This document shows, piece by piece, positions 23,475 through 34,404 of a stretch of DNA of 64,000 nucleotides (the stretch's first letter is position 1; the number at the start of each line of letters is the position of its first letter). A program made the translations under genes and the position numbers. The notes under the pieces were generated by a model that saw nothing but the letters and a program-made list of their open reading frames with translations, searched no databases and was not told the DNA's origin. Source of the DNA: Paraburkholderia aromaticivorans (GTDB lineage: Bacteria > Pseudomonadota > Gammaproteobacteria > Burkholderiales > Burkholderiaceae); NCBI RefSeq assembly GCF_012689525.1, contig NZ_CP051516.1:2418001-2482000 (forward strand). The letters run 5' to 3'.

Positions 23475-25880
23475 TTACGGATAGTCGCTGAACCGTGAGG
23501 TCGGCTCGTTGACCGTCGACGCCGGCGTGTAGCCCGGCACATTCGCGCGAAACTGATTGAGCAGGCCGTTATCCACCTGTGAAAAGCCCTTCAGCTGAAG
23601 CTGCATCAACACACGCGTGCCGGTGCTCGGCGACGTGGTCGAACTCGTGGCGTTGGTGTACTTTTCGAACGCGACGCCCAATGACCAGCAGTCCGCGTCG
23701 TACTGAAGTCCCAGCAGACCCGCGATCAAACGGTGCGTGCTCATGTCGTAATTCACGCGCGCCACGCTCACCATGTTGCGCGCCAGCGGCCATTGCTCCG
23801 ACACGATGAACTGGTTGACCAGTTGATAGTCGAGCGTGCTGTTGGCGCGCGTATAGCGATACGCGACGTTCAACACCTGGCGTGCGCCCGGCGCCCAGCC
23901 GAAGCCGGCTTCCGCGTGCGTGAGGTAATGGTTGGCCTGGCTGTACTCCACGGCCTGCTCGGTCGTGAAATCCGGACCCACCTTGTACGACGCCCCCGCG
24001 ATCACACCGGTGCGGGCGACCGTACTGAGCGCATCGTCCGCTTCCAGGGTCACGCGCGGCGTGCGGAAGTCGTATTGCTCCGCGAGGATGAAGCGGGCGC
24101 GCTCGTCGCCACTGGCGGGATCGATGAAACGCGTGGTCAGTGCGGCGGTGACGCGATTGGCGTCGGATACCCGGTCGTTGCCGACGAAGCTGTTGGGCAT
24201 GAACAGTTCCGTGAGCCCGAAATCGGCTGTCGCCGTATCGAACAGCGGCGCGAACGCCTGGTTGCGGTACGGCGTGTACACATAGAAGAGCCGCGGTTCG
24301 AGCGTCTGCAGGTACGATTGCCCGAAGAGCCGCACACTGCGCTCGAACCGCATGCCCGAGTCGAGGCTGAAGGTGGGCACGTTCACGCTGAACGATTTCG
24401 GCTCACCGGCGGGCACGTCCGTACCGATCGAAGTCAGGTCGTAAGCGGCGAAATGCCAGGCGAGCTTCGGCGTGATGAACCAGCCGGGGCGTTCGATCGG
24501 ATAGCTGACGTACGGGTTGAACACGAACCGGTCGCCTTGCGTCATATCCGCCGACGAGATCGTGAAGCGCGTCGCGTCGCTTTCCGCGCCGAAGTCGAAG
24601 CCGCCCACGTCGTAGCGCGCATATCGCACGTTGACCTGCGGTTCGCGGTTATACGTCGAGTCGCTCGAGAAAGTCTGCCAGCGCTGCTCGCGAGCCAGCA
24701 CGCTCCACGGCCCATTCGTATAGTTGAGGCCCGCCTCCTGCTGATACAGCGTGGTGGAGCCGGTCGGAAACGCCACGCCCGACGCCAGATCGGTCGATAC
24801 CGTCGAGTCCGACACGCGGTTGTAGTTCACATAGGCGCTCAGGCCCGAACCGAGGTTCCAGTTCTGATTCAGCGCAATCGAGTAGCGTTGTGTGTTGGTA
24901 ATCGCATCGTGCGGCAGCCACGCGAGCGACATCGTCCCCGAATCGTTCGGCTGGATATAGCGGTAATCCGCCGTCAGCATTTCACCTCTGCGCGACATGA
25001 TGCGTGGCGTGAGCGTGAGATCGTAGTTCGGCGCGAGATTGAAGTAGTACGGCAATGCGACGTCGACGCCGTTGGTGGAGCTGACCGAGAACGTCGGCGG
25101 CAGGAACCCGCTGCGGCGGGCACCCGACAGCGGAAACGACAGCCACGGGCTAGCCAGCAGCGGCACGCCCTGAAAAAACAGCACGCCGTTGTGGGCGATG
25201 CCCTCGTCGTTGCCATTGTCGATATCGAATTCGGATGCCTTCAGATACCACGCCGGCGCCGACTCGCATTGGCAGGTGCTGTACGTACCGTGATGAACGA
25301 CGGTGCGTTCGTTATCGACCACATCCGCGCGCTCGGCGCTGCCCCACCCGCCGCCGAGATAAAACCTGTACTTCGGCACGCTGATATAGCCTTCGTTCGC
25401 TTCCACGTAGAAATGTGCGTCCGGTCCGTCGAACACGTTGCCGTTGTCGACGAGGTGCACGTGGCCATAAGCATCGGCTTTGTCGCGGTCGACGTCGTAA
25501 TAGAGCGCGTCGCCCGCGACGACCGACGCCGGGCGCCGCAACTGCGCGTGTCCCTTCAACGCGACATCCGTGCTGGTCGTAGTGGTCATCGAATCGGCCA
25601 TCGCCGAGGTGACGGGTTTGTCGCCGGGCCGCAAGGGTTGTTCGCTCAATTGCGGTGCAAGGCGCAGCCCCCAGACGCCGTCGAGCGATTCGGGCGCCGC
25701 TGCGGTGCCGGCCAGTTGCGCGTGACCGGCAAGCGGCGCGCATCCCGCCGCGCAGAGCACGAGAGGAACGAGCGGCCGCAAACGTAGACGCTGAAATACA
25801 CGGCGTAGTATCAAGACAGGTAATGCTCGGAAAGGAGAAAGGACGCAGCGATGCGGCGCGGTGAAGAGGGATCCGGGCAA
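23475..25880 (-). CDS. lptD: LptD-like LPS-assembly outer-membrane protein (probable second copy)
   Basis: LptD is the 26-strand outer-membrane barrel that, with LptE, inserts lipopolysaccharide. The 801-residue product has a signal region (PLVPLVLCAAGCAPLAGHAQ), an N-terminal OstA/LptA-like beta-jellyroll (VALKGHAQLRRPASVVAGDALYYDVDRDKADAYGHV, outlined) and the LptD barrel. Cysteines resembling the disulfide set are Cys202 and Cys204 (CQC) and one C-terminal Cys in YDADCWSLG. The adjacent C-C pair of E. coli LptD is reduced to one. The usual partners surA and pdxA are absent, so this is probably a paralogue. The TTG at 25880 is only the longest possible start; another TTG lies near 25814, and no good ribosome site was found. 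Confidence 0.82.
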   Translation of the reverse strand: MPGSLFTAPHRCVLSPFRALPVLILRRVFQRLRLRPLVPLVLCAAGCAPLAGHAQLAGTAAAPESLDGVWGLRLAPQLSEQPLRPGDKPVTSAMADSMTTTTSTDVALKGHAQLRRPASVVAGDALYYDVDRDKADAYGHVHLVDNGNVFDGPDAHFYVEANEGYISVPKYRFYLGGGWGSAERADVVDNERTVVHHGTYSTCQCESAPAWYLKASEFDIDNGNDEGIAHNGVLFFQGVPLLASPWLSFPLSGARRSGFLPPTFSVSSTNGVDVALPYYFNLAPNYDLTLTPRIMSRRGEMLTADYRYIQPNDSGTMSLAWLPHDAITNTQRYSIALNQNWNLGSGLSAYVNYNRVSDSTVSTDLASGVAFPTGSTTLYQQEAGLNYTNGPWSVLAREQRWQTFSSDSTYNREPQVNVRYARYDVGGFDFGAESDATRFTISSADMTQGDRFVFNPYVSYPIERPGWFITPKLAWHFAAYDLTSIGTDVPAGEPKSFSVNVPTFSLDSGMRFERSVRLFGQSYLQTLEPRLFYVYTPYRNQAFAPLFDTATADFGLTELFMPNSFVGNDRVSDANRVTAALTTRFIDPASGDERARFILAEQYDFRTPRVTLEADDALSTVARTGVIAGASYKVGPDFTTEQAVEYSQANHYLTHAEAGFGWAPGARQVLNVAYRYTRANSTLDYQLVNQFIVSEQWPLARNMVSVARVNYDMSTHRLIAGLLGLQYDADCWSLGVAFEKYTNATSSTTSPSTGTRVLMQLQLKGFSQVDNGLLNQFRANVPGYTPASTVNEPTSRFSDYP

Positions 25881-25924
25881 GCGCCCGTTTGAACTGCGTC
25901 ATGCGCGAGTGGGTCGACCGGGTT

Positions 25925-26329
25925 TTACTGAAGCGTCATGTCGTTCGAGCGGGGCTCGCTCACGCCCGCCGTACTCACGCCCGCCGCGCCGCCGAGCGCC
26001 TGCAGCAGATAAGGAATCTGCCCGGCCGGCAACGAAAACGACAAGCCCGCGCTGCCCGATAGCCGGAAGCGGATCACCACCATCTCCATACCGTTGAGCC
26101 GGCCGACTTCCCAGCCCTGGCAGTGCAGCGCGAAACCCATCTCCTGATCGTTATGAATCACGCGGTCGGCGTGCTCGATGGCATTCGGCAACGCGACCAG
26201 CAAGTCGTTGAGCACCGACCGATGCAACGCCGCGGTGGGCTGATTACCGTGAATCAGCAGATATTGACCGTCCGCCGTCAATTGCATGTCGGTAATCGAA
26301 TTCAGCATGAAGGTCGACGGATCAGACAC
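25925..26329 (-). CDS. Conserved-looking hypothetical protein
   Basis: The product is 134 residues with no signal peptide or membrane helix: SDPSTFMLNSITDMQLTADG at the start, VIHNDQEMGFALHCQGW in the middle and a hydrophobic FSLPAGQIPYLLQALGG near the end. I do not recognise a family. GTG 26329 is chosen because AGGAGG lies 9 nt before it. The start overlaps the stop of the preceding small gene by 8 nt, implying translational coupling. The pair lies between the LptD-like and BamA-like genes on the minus strand and could be cotranscribed with lptD. Confidence 0.6.
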   Translation of the reverse strand: MSDPSTFMLNSITDMQLTADGQYLLIHGNQPTAALHRSVLNDLLVALPNAIEHADRVIHNDQEMGFALHCQGWEVGRLNGMEMVVIRFRLSGSAGLSFSLPAGQIPYLLQALGGAAGVSTAGVSEPRSNDMTLQ

Positions 26330-26513
26330 GGCTCGTGCCCTCCTGCCGGAGCGGTGCACGGCTCACGGCCTTGCCGTCAGTCGTGCTCGGCGCGCTGCCG
26401 GACGCCTCGCGCGGAGTAAGCAACGACGCCAGAGCCAGATGAATCGAAAAGACCGGCGTCGAGCTGACACGCAGGACCGCCGCCAGAACTGCGGGTGAAA
26501 GATATTCAATCAT
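26322..26513 (-). CDS. Small hypothetical protein, coupled to the next gene
   Basis: The 63-residue product starts MIEYLSPAVLAAVLRVSSTP and has a moderately hydrophobic first half (about residues 5-32) and a polar, Ser/Arg-rich second half. No family was recognised. The start at 26513 is supported by GGAG 8 nt upstream; a longer frame from 26576 has none. Its coding 3' end contains the ribosome site of the 134-residue gene, and the two overlap by 8 nt. Confidence 0.5.
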   Translation of the reverse strand: MIEYLSPAVLAAVLRVSSTPVFSIHLALASLLTPREASGSAPSTTDGKAVSRAPLRQEGTSRV

Positions 26514-26839
26514 GATCGCTTCTCCAAAACGCGTTTCGCAGGTAGCGGAATCGACCATTTGACGATAGCAGCGCACGCCGGCCCTTGGGTTACACGCCCC
26601 CTACGCTTCCTTGGGTTCTGTAACGCTTTATTTCGCCGCACCGCCCGCAAACCGCACGCGCCTGCCCAACGAGCACGTTGCGCACGTTAGCAACCCTAAT
26701 GTGCGGAAAGTTTTCAGTAACGATCGACGGCACGCACGTCCCTATACTTCGCGCTTTCCAGAGCCAAGGCACGTCGTTTCGAATGCATCGCTCGCTCTCT
26801 TCCACGCTGTCGCGCGATGCATCAGGACTGAAACCCAAG

Positions 26840-29149
26840 ATGAACCTTCAAGTGTTAACGAGCCGTCTAGCCGGTGCGCTCTCGCTCGCCGGTATCACGC
26901 TGACAAGCGGGTCCGCCCACGCCGCGCAACCTTTCGTGGTGCAGGACATCCGCATCGAGGGACTGAAACGCGTCGAGCGCGGCACGCTGTTCGCCTATCT
27001 GCCGATCAAGCAAGGGAGCACGTTCAGCGACGATAAGGCTTCCGAAGCGATTCGCGCGCTCTATGCCACGGGCTTCTTTAACGAAGTTAGGATCTCAACC
27101 GAGGGCAAGGCGGTCATCGTGTATGTGCAGGAGCGTCCGGCGGTCGGCACGATCGACTTCGCGGGCATTCACGAGTTCGATAAGGAAAACCTGACCAAGG
27201 CGCTTAGTTCGGTCGGACTGTCGCAAGGCCGCTACTATGACAAGGCGCTGGTCGACAAGGCCGAGCAGGAACTCAAGCGCCAATACCTGACGCGCGGCTA
27301 CTACGCCGCCGAAGTCACCACCACGATCACGCCGATCGACCGCAACCGGGTGGCCGTGCTGTTCTCGGTGGCCGAAGGTCCGAGCGCGAAGATCCGCCAG
27401 ATCAACATCATCGGCAACCACGCGTTCAGCACCGATACGTTGCGCGACGAGATGCAGTTGTCCACGCCGAACTGGTTCTCGTGGTACACGAAGAACGACC
27501 TGTACGCAAAGGACAAACTGACCGGCGACCTGGAGCACGTGCGCTCGTATTACCTGAATCGCGGCTATCTGGAGTTCAGCATCGAGTCGACTCAGGTATC
27601 GCTGACGCCGGACAAGAAGGAGATGTACCTGACGGTCACGCTGCATGAAGGCGAGCCGTACACGATTGCGTCGATCGGACTCGCGGGCAACCTGCTCGAT
27701 CGCGAAGCCGAGTTGAAGAAGCTCGTGAATATCAAAGCCGGCGAGCGCTTCTCCGCCGAGACACTGCAGGTCACCACCAAGGCCATCGTCGACAGGCTGG
27801 GGGAATACGGCTATGCGTTCGCTACGGTCAATGCGGTGCCGAAGATCGACCAGCAACGCCACACGGTCGACCTGACGCTGCAGGTGGACCCGAGCCGCCG
27901 CGTGTATGTGCGCCATATCAACGTGATCGGCAACACGCGTACGCGTGATGAAGTGGTGCGCCGCGAAATGCGTCAGCTCGAAAGCTCGTGGTTCGATTCG
28001 AACCGTCTCACGCTCTCGAAAGACCGGGTCAACCGGCTCGGCTATTTCACCGATGTCGACGTCACCACCGTGCCGGTGGAGGGCTCGCCCGATCAGGTCG
28101 ACGTGGACGTCAAGGTGAGCGAGAAACCCACTGGCGCGATTACGTTGGGCGCGGGCTTTTCATCGACGGACAAGGTGGTGCTCTCAGCCGGCATCTCGCA
28201 GGACAACGTGTTCGGTTCGGGCACGAGCCTCGCCGTGAACGTGAACACCGCGAAGACCTACCGCACGCTGACCGTGACGCAAACCGATCCGTATTTCACG
28301 GTGGACGGCATCAAGCGGATCACCGACGTGTACTACCGCACCAGCTATCCGCTCTACAACTACACGGACACGAGTTTCCGCATCATCACGATGGGCGCGG
28401 ACCTGAAATTCGGCATTCCGTTTTCCGAAGCGGACACGGTCTATTTTGGCGTCGGGCTCGAACAGAACCGCTTGAACACGGATTCTTCGACGCCGCAAAG
28501 CTATCTGGATTACGTCTCCGAATTCGGCCGCGTGGTGAACAACGTGCCGCTGACAACAGGCTGGGCTCGCGACAATCGCGACAGCGCGCTCGTGCCGAGC
28601 CGCGGCTACTTCATTCAGACCAACGGCGAAGTCGGCACGCCGGCCGGCGGCACCGAGTACTACAAGGCGGACGTGCAGGCGCAGTACTACTATTCGTTCG
28701 CGCGCGGCTTCATTCTCGGCCTGAATCTGCAGGGCGGTTACGGCAATGGCTTTGCGGGCAAGGCCTATCCGATCTTCAAGAATTACTACGCGGGCGGTAT
28801 CGGCTCGGTGCGGGGCTACGAGGCCGGCTCGCTCGGCCCGACCGACAAGACGACCGGCGACCCGATCGGCGGCTCGCGGATGGTGGTGGCCAACGTCGAG
28901 ATGACGTTCCCGCTGCCGGGCAGCGGCTGGGACCGGACGCTGCGTGTATTCACCTTCCTCGACGCCGGCAATGTCTGGGGCGACGAAGGCAACAGCACCG
29001 GCGCCAACGGCTTGCGGTACAGCTATGGCGCGGGTCTCGAATGGATTTCGCCGATCGGTCCGCTCAAGCTGTCGCTCGGCTTTCCGGTCGTCAAACATGC
29101 GACCGACAAGTATCAGAAGTTCCAGTTTCAGATCGGCACGTCGTTCTGA
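26840..29149 (+). CDS. bamA: BamA/Omp85 outer-membrane assembly factor (probable second copy)
   Basis: BamA folds beta-barrel proteins into the outer membrane. The 769-residue product has a signal peptide (cleavage near SAHA, residue ~28). Five POTRA domains follow at about residues 30-430 (first [22 protein letters not shown]), then a 16-strand barrel with the loop-6 motif [16 protein letters not shown] and the C-terminal signal FQFQIGTSF ending in Phe. Everything needed for function is present. The normal bamA neighbours rseP, skp, lpxD and fabZ are absent, so this looks like a paralogue next to the LptD-like gene. ATG 26840 is chosen for the signal peptide; ATG 26783 or 26678 would add an unlikely leader. 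Confidence 0.87.
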   Translation: MNLQVLTSRLAGALSLAGITLTSGSAHAAQPFVVQDIRIEGLKRVERGTLFAYLPIKQGSTFSDDKASEAIRALYATGFFNEVRISTEGKAVIVYVQERPAVGTIDFAGIHEFDKENLTKALSSVGLSQGRYYDKALVDKAEQELKRQYLTRGYYAAEVTTTITPIDRNRVAVLFSVAEGPSAKIRQINIIGNHAFSTDTLRDEMQLSTPNWFSWYTKNDLYAKDKLTGDLEHVRSYYLNRGYLEFSIESTQVSLTPDKKEMYLTVTLHEGEPYTIASIGLAGNLLDREAELKKLVNIKAGERFSAETLQVTTKAIVDRLGEYGYAFATVNAVPKIDQQRHTVDLTLQVDPSRRVYVRHINVIGNTRTRDEVVRREMRQLESSWFDSNRLTLSKDRVNRLGYFTDVDVTTVPVEGSPDQVDVDVKVSEKPTGAITLGAGFSSTDKVVLSAGISQDNVFGSGTSLAVNVNTAKTYRTLTVTQTDPYFTVDGIKRITDVYYRTSYPLYNYTDTSFRIITMGADLKFGIPFSEADTVYFGVGLEQNRLNTDSSTPQSYLDYVSEFGRVVNNVPLTTGWARDNRDSALVPSRGYFIQTNGEVGTPAGGTEYYKADVQAQYYYSFARGFILGLNLQGGYGNGFAGKAYPIFKNYYAGGIGSVRGYEAGSLGPTDKTTGDPIGGSRMVVANVEMTFPLPGSGWDRTLRVFTFLDAGNVWGDEGNSTGANGLRYSYGAGLEWISPIGPLKLSLGFPVVKHATDKYQKFQFQIGTSF

Positions 29150-29301
29150 GCGGGCGCGTTCGGGCGCGGTGCCTGACGGGCGCAGGCGCCGCAAGGTCGG
29201 CGCTTACCGCGCTATCAGCCAACGGATCAGCATCAGCACTGACACAGCAATGCGTTAGCGGAAGGACAAGGCGCCGACGCATCGCCGTGCAACCGCGAAC
29301 G

Positions 29302-29655
29302 TTACTGTTTCAGAAGCTTCACGATGGTCAGCGTGCCATCGACATTTTCAACGCGAACCTTCACCTTCTCGCCCTCCTTCGCCTGTTTGACCATTGCCGC
29401 ATCCTTGGCCTTGTAGGCCATGGTCATCGACGACATCCCGATGTTCTTCAGTTCGCCGTGCTGAAGCGTCACCATGCCGGTCGACCGGTCCACTTTCCTG
29501 ATGACCGCATCGGTGAGCGCGGCCTGGTTCGGTGTTCCGCCATCCATCGCGCCGTGGGTCATTTTCATGCCGGCCATATCGTCCGCCGCTATCGCGGCGC
29601 CGGCGAGCGTCAGACCGGTACAGAGCGCAGCCGTCAGAGTGATCATCTTCTTCAT
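29302..29655 (-). CDS. cusF: CusF-like periplasmic copper/silver-binding protein, Trp ligand replaced by Met
   Basis: The 117-residue product has a signal peptide (cleavage near AIAA, residue ~24), a Met/His-rich segment ([16 protein letters not shown]) and a CusF OB-fold. By alignment the metal site is His66, Met77 and Met79. The position of the Trp that makes the cation-pi contact to Cu(I)/Ag(I) in E. coli CusF is Met74 (NIGMSSMTM). Cu(I) binding with four soft ligands remains likely. It is the last gene of the cus operon and overlaps cusA by 4 nt. It delivers periplasmic metal to CusB/CusA. Confidence 0.88.
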   Translation of the reverse strand: MKKMITLTAALCTGLTLAGAAIAADDMAGMKMTHGAMDGGTPNQAALTDAVIRKVDRSTGMVTLQHGELKNIGMSSMTMAYKAKDAAMVKQAKEGEKVKVRVENVDGTLTIVKLLKQ

Positions 29656-32600
29656 GGGTTTTCTCCAGAGTGAGTGTGCGGCACAAGCGTGCCATTGGGT
29701 GCTACGTGGGATTGAAGCGCGTCTTGCGCGTCGGCTTTCATGCGCGCAACGCGGCGGCGTTGCAGCAACAGCCAGGCGGCCGGAATGATGAGCATCGACA
29801 GGAGCGGCGCGGTCACCATGCCGCCAACCATCGGCGCGGCGATGCGCTGCATGACTTCGGAGCCAGACCCATGGCCCAGCATGATCGGGATGAGGCCCGC
29901 GAGAACAACCGCGACCGTCATCGCCTTGGGTCGTACACGCAAAACCGCGCCTTCGCGGATGGCGTCGATCAGGGTCGCTTCGGTAAACGGCTCACCTGCG
30001 TCGAGGCGGTGGTTGAGCGCGCCCTTCAGGTAGAGCAGCATCACGACACCGAATTCGGCCGCCACGCCCGACAACGCGATGAATCCCACCGCCGTCGCCA
30101 CCGACACCGCGTGCCCGAGGATCCAGATCAACCAGAACCCGCCGACCAGCGCAAACGGCACCGTCGACATCAGCAACAAGGCGTCGGCCGCCGAGTTGAA
30201 CGTCAGGAACAGCAGCACAAAAATGACCGCGAGCGTCACCGGAATCACCGTTCTCAGCTTCGCGGCCGCTCGTTCCAGATACTCGAACTGCCCCGACCAG
30301 GCGATGGAATAGCCGGGCGGCAGGACAACATGTTGCGCAACGGCGGTCTGCATCGCCTTCACGGCCGATTGCAAGTCCGTATCGCGAATGTCGACGTAGA
30401 CGTAGCCGGATAAGCGGGCGTTCTCGCTGCGGATCATCGGCGGCCCATCCGAGATCCTGATCGTCGCCACATCGCCCAGCGTGATCTGCGCGCCGCGCTC
30501 GGTGACGACCGGCAACTGGCGCAGCGTGTCGACGGAGTCCCGGATCTCCCGCGGATACCGGATATTGATCGGAAAGCGTTCGCGGCCCGCGATCACCTCG
30601 CCGACCTTATCGCCCCCCACCGCGGTCGACACGATGGACTGGATGTCCGTCACGGACAGACCGTAGCGGGCGGCCGCCAGCCGGTCGATATCGACGTCGA
30701 TGTAATGACCGCCGTTCAGGCGTTCCGCCAACGCCGACGTGACGCCCGGAACGTTCTTCAGGACGGATTCGACCTGCGTGGCGATCCTGTCGATCTGCCC
30801 CAGGTCCGCGCCGGAGATTTTCACTCCGACCGGCGTCTTGATCCCGGTCGACAACATGTCGAGGCGATTGCGAATCGGCGGCACCCAGACATTCGAGAGA
30901 CCCGGAATCTTCACGCGCGCGTCGAGTTCGTCCACCAGCTTCTCGGGGGTCATCCCGGCCCGCCACTCGCTGCGCGGCTTGAACTGGATGGTGGTCTCGA
31001 ACATCTCGAACGGCGCAGGATCGGTCGCGGTATCGGCACGTCCCGATTTGCCGAACACGCTTTTCACTTCGGGAACCGTCTTGATGAGGCGATCCGTCTG
31101 CTGCAAAAGCTCGGCGGCTTTGTCCGCGGAGATGCCGGGCAAGGCGGTCGGCATATAAAGCAGATCGCCTTCGTCGAGCGGCGGCATGAATTCGCCACCG
31201 AGCCGCGACACGGGAATCACCGTGATGGCAAGCGCCAGCACTGCCAGGCCGATTGCGGCCCACGGCCGGCGCAGCGTCGCTTCGAGCACCGGACGGTAAA
31301 GCCGGATCAACACACGGTTGATCGGATTGGCGTTCTCATGCGGAATCCGGCCACGGATCAGATAGCCCATTAGAACCGGCACGAGCGTGACGGACAGCCC
31401 GGCGGCCGCGGCAATGGTGTAGGTCTTCGTGAATGCCAATGGCGCAAACAGCTTCCCTTCCTGGCCTTCGAGCGAGAACACCGGAATGAACGACAGCGTG
31501 ATGATCAGGAGCGAAAAGAACAGCGCGGGGCCGACCTCGGCCGCCGACTGCGCGATCAACTCCCACCGCTGGGCGGTCGTGATCGGCGTATCGGGGTGCT
31601 TGTGGTCGTACGCCTCCAGATGTTTGTGGGCGTTCTCGATCATCACGATAGCCGCATCGATCATCGCGCCAATCGCGATCGCAATGCCGCCCAATGACAT
31701 CAGGTTTGCATTGACGCCCTGATAACGCATCACAATGAATGCGGTCAACACGCCGAGCGGCAGCGACAGGATTGCCACGAACGCGCTGCGCAGGTGGAAC
31801 AGGAACACTGCGCAGACCAGGCCCACGATGATGAACTCTTCGATGAGCTTGTCCTTGAGGTTGTCGACGGCGCGCTCGACGAGTTGCGAGCGATCATAGG
31901 TGGTCACGATCTCGACGCCCGGCGGCAGAGACTTTTTCAGCCCGGCGAGCTTTGCCTTGACCGCTTCGATGGTCGTCAGCGCATTCTTTCCTGAGCGCAT
32001 CACGATCACACCGCCGGCCACTTCGCCTTCACCGTTCAGTTCGGCAATGCCGCGGCGCATTTCAGGTCCGATCTGGATGCGCGCGACGTCGCCGAGCAAT
32101 ACGGGGGTCCCAGTGCCGTTCGTGCGCAGCACGATGTGGCGGAAATCATCGAGCGAGTGCAGATATCCCGACGACCTGACCATGTACTCCGACTCGGCCA
32201 GCTCGACCACCGAACCACCCGATTCCTGATTCGCCTTGCCGATGGCATCCGCGACGCTAGCCTGTGTGATGCCGTAGGCGCGCAGCTTGTCCGGATCCAG
32301 AACGACCTGGTATTGCCGCACCATGCCGCCGATGCTAGCGACCTCCGAAACGTCGGGTACCGATTTCAACTCAAACTTAAGAAACCAGTCGTTCAAGGCC
32401 CGAAGCTGGCCGAGGTCATGTTTGCCCGTGCGGTCGAGCAGTGCGTATTCGTAGACCCAGCCAACGCCTGTGGCATCGGGCCCGAGTGAAACAGTCGCGC
32501 CCGGCGGCAAGCGGCTCTGCACCTGGTTGAGATATTCGAGCACGCGCGAGCGGGCCCAGTACGGGTCCGTCCTGTCATCGAATAGCACGTAGACGAATGC

Positions 32601-32870
32601 GTCCCCGAACGACGAATAGGCGCGTATGGTGGTCGCGCCGGGCACCCCCAGCAGGGTCGTCGTGAGCGGATACGTCACCTGGTCTTCAACGACTTGCGGC
32701 GCCTTGCCGGGATACGACGCCTTGATGATGACCTGCGTGTCGGAGAGATCCGGCAATGCGTCGACCGGCGTTTGAGTCAGCGAATAAACGCCCCACGCGG
32801 TGACGAGCACGGTCGCGAGCAGCACGAGGAACCGGTTGTCAATCGACCAGCGAATGATGCGTGCAATCAT
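29652..32870 (-). CDS. cusA: CusA-type heavy-metal RND efflux pump
   Basis: The 1072-residue proton-driven RND transporter exports Cu(I)/Ag(I). It has the HME-RND start ([20 protein letters not shown]), the family motif [29 protein letters not shown] (outlined) and the transmembrane-4 relay Asp in [27 protein letters not shown] (outlined). It also has CusA-type Met positions in [12 protein letters not shown] and [19 protein letters not shown] that match the periplasmic methionine triad. Length and membrane layout are normal. It overlaps cusB and cusF by 4 nt each, so the operon is translationally linked. Confidence 0.93.
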   Translation of the reverse strand: MIARIIRWSIDNRFLVLLATVLVTAWGVYSLTQTPVDALPDLSDTQVIIKASYPGKAPQVVEDQVTYPLTTTLLGVPGATTIRAYSSFGDAFVYVLFDDRTDPYWARSRVLEYLNQVQSRLPPGATVSLGPDATGVGWVYEYALLDRTGKHDLGQLRALNDWFLKFELKSVPDVSEVASIGGMVRQYQVVLDPDKLRAYGITQASVADAIGKANQESGGSVVELAESEYMVRSSGYLHSLDDFRHIVLRTNGTGTPVLLGDVARIQIGPEMRRGIAELNGEGEVAGGVIVMRSGKNALTTIEAVKAKLAGLKKSLPPGVEIVTTYDRSQLVERAVDNLKDKLIEEFIIVGLVCAVFLFHLRSAFVAILSLPLGVLTAFIVMRYQGVNANLMSLGGIAIAIGAMIDAAIVMIENAHKHLEAYDHKHPDTPITTAQRWELIAQSAAEVGPALFFSLLIITLSFIPVFSLEGQEGKLFAPLAFTKTYTIAAAAGLSVTLVPVLMGYLIRGRIPHENANPINRVLIRLYRPVLEATLRRPWAAIGLAVLALAITVIPVSRLGGEFMPPLDEGDLLYMPTALPGISADKAAELLQQTDRLIKTVPEVKSVFGKSGRADTATDPAPFEMFETTIQFKPRSEWRAGMTPEKLVDELDARVKIPGLSNVWVPPIRNRLDMLSTGIKTPVGVKISGADLGQIDRIATQVESVLKNVPGVTSALAERLNGGHYIDVDIDRLAAARYGLSVTDIQSIVSTAVGGDKVGEVIAGRERFPINIRYPREIRDSVDTLRQLPVVTERGAQITLGDVATIRISDGPPMIRSENARLSGYVYVDIRDTDLQSAVKAMQTAVAQHVVLPPGYSIAWSGQFEYLERAAAKLRTVIPVTLAVIFVLLFLTFNSAADALLLMSTVPFALVGGFWLIWILGHAVSVATAVGFIALSGVAAEFGVVMLLYLKGALNHRLDAGEPFTEATLIDAIREGAVLRVRPKAMTVAVVLAGLIPIMLGHGSGSEVMQRIAAPMVGGMVTAPLLSMLIIPAAWLLLQRRRVARMKADAQDALQSHVAPNGTLVPHTHSGENP

Positions 32871-34393
32871 TTCGTGCCTCCGGCCGGTTCGACCTGCGTC
32901 AACTGGTAGCCGTCGCCGGATGGCTTGAAGACGAAATGCACGGACTCGCCGACCTTGACGTCCGGAAAGGCCGTCGGCGATGGCTTGCCGAAGGTCATGG
33001 TCATCGCCCCCCAGCCCAGCGCCGGCACAGGTTGATGTGAGAACGTGATGTCGCTGGCGGTGACTTTTTCGACCTTGCCGGTCGTTTCGTAGGTTTGCGC
33101 GGCAGCAGGCGCGGAGGCAACAGCAGGCGCCGAGGCCAACGCCGCGGGTGCCGCGCTTCCTGCGAGTTTCGGCAGCACGGACCTCAGGCTCGCTTCCGAG
33201 TCGATCAGGAACTGGCCCGATGCGACAACCTGCTGGCCTTCGGTCAATCCGCTCGTCACCTCGGTGCTGTCGCCGCTATCGTGACCGACCGCGATCTGGA
33301 CAGGCTGCAACCGGCCGTCGCGATTCCTGACGATGACGATCGAGCGCTTGCCGGTCGTGATGACCGCTTCGGACGGCACGAGCAGCCGCGAGACCGGTTT
33401 CGCTCCGCTGACCTGCGCGCGCATCAGCATCCCGGGGGTCAGCCTCAGGCCTGCGTTATCGATTTCGAGGCGCGCCTGCAGCGTACGGCTGTCCGGACTG
33501 ATGCCCGGCAGGATTTCACGGATGTGGCCGCTAAAGTGCTGCGAAGCGTCGCCGGCGAACGTCGCGTCGACCATCATGCCGGGCCGCGCCTGCAATGCGA
33601 GCGACTCGGGTATCTCGACGATCAGCCACAGCTTCGAGAGACCCGCGATCTTGGCGAGCGTTTGTCCAGGCGACACCATCGCACCATCGCGAACATTGAG
33701 TTCCGTCAGCACGCCGGCCTGCTGGGCGAATAGCGTGACGTGGGTCTGCGCTTTTCCGGTTCGGTCGAGGCTGGCAATCAGCCCGTCCGGAATCGACAGC
33801 GCCTGCATGCGCGCACGTGCGGCGGCAAGCAGGCCGGCATCCATGCCCCCGCGTTTGAGCGCCAGGTACTCTTCCTGAGGCGCCAGCCAGTCCGGAACGA
33901 AGAGCGACGCAATCGGCGCCCCCTTTGCGACACGTTGCATCGGAGCGCTCGCGTACAGGTGATCGATATAACCCGTCACCCGCGACTGGACGACATCGGC
34001 CATCGACTCCTCGAACTGGGTGGTTCCGATCGCATCGAAACGTTCAGCGGCGTCCTGAAGGACCACGGTTGCGTATCGGATGCCGAGATTCTGTTGCAGC
34101 GTCGAGTCGACCTTGATACCGCTCGAACCGCCTTCGTCCGCGAAGACGGGCTGAAGCGCCATGTTCATGAAGGGCGATTTGCCGGGCTTGTCGAAGTGCT
34201 GGTTCGGCACCATCGGATCGTGCCAATAGAGCACTTCGCGGCCCGTCTTTGGGTCGACCTTGTCTCCGGCCGTGGCTGACGCCATGGATGGCTCTGTTGC
34301 AGCACGATGAGTGCCGATCACATAGCCGGCAGCTAGCAGCGCGGCTGCAGTGAACACCGCCGCAACCGCGCGTACGATCAGTTCCTGGTTCAT
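32867..34393 (-). CDS. cusB: CusB-type adaptor with C-terminal fused CusF domain
   Basis: The 508-residue periplasmic adaptor links CusA to CusC. It has an N-terminal anchor ([17 protein letters not shown]) and a heavy-metal-binding segment [25 protein letters not shown] (outlined, about residues 56-80). The barrel-sandwich/beta-barrel adaptor core follows at about 95-400, then an Ala/Pro linker at ~410-430. The C-terminal CusF domain contains the complete metal site: His453, Trp461, Met464 and Met466 ([11 protein letters not shown]). The spacing 0/+8/+11/+13 is the same as in CusF. The fused copy keeps the Trp that the separate cusF lacks. It starts 11 nt after cusC. Confidence 0.93.
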   Translation of the reverse strand: MNQELIVRAVAAVFTAAALLAAGYVIGTHRAATEPSMASATAGDKVDPKTGREVLYWHDPMVPNQHFDKPGKSPFMNMALQPVFADEGGSSGIKVDSTLQQNLGIRYATVVLQDAAERFDAIGTTQFEESMADVVQSRVTGYIDHLYASAPMQRVAKGAPIASLFVPDWLAPQEEYLALKRGGMDAGLLAAARARMQALSIPDGLIASLDRTGKAQTHVTLFAQQAGVLTELNVRDGAMVSPGQTLAKIAGLSKLWLIVEIPESLALQARPGMMVDATFAGDASQHFSGHIREILPGISPDSRTLQARLEIDNAGLRLTPGMLMRAQVSGAKPVSRLLVPSEAVITTGKRSIVIVRNRDGRLQPVQIAVGHDSGDSTEVTSGLTEGQQVVASGQFLIDSEASLRSVLPKLAGSAAPAALASAPAVASAPAAAQTYETTGKVEKVTASDITFSHQPVPALGWGAMTMTFGKPSPTAFPDVKVGESVHFVFKPSGDGYQLTQVEPAGGTK

Positions 34394-34404
34394 GTTTTTT
34401 CTCT

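Noticed and set aside
23733..25787. 684-codon open frame on the plus strand
   Set aside because: It lies antisense to the LptD-like gene. The Arg/His-rich translation has no family features, a normal by-product of high third-position GC.
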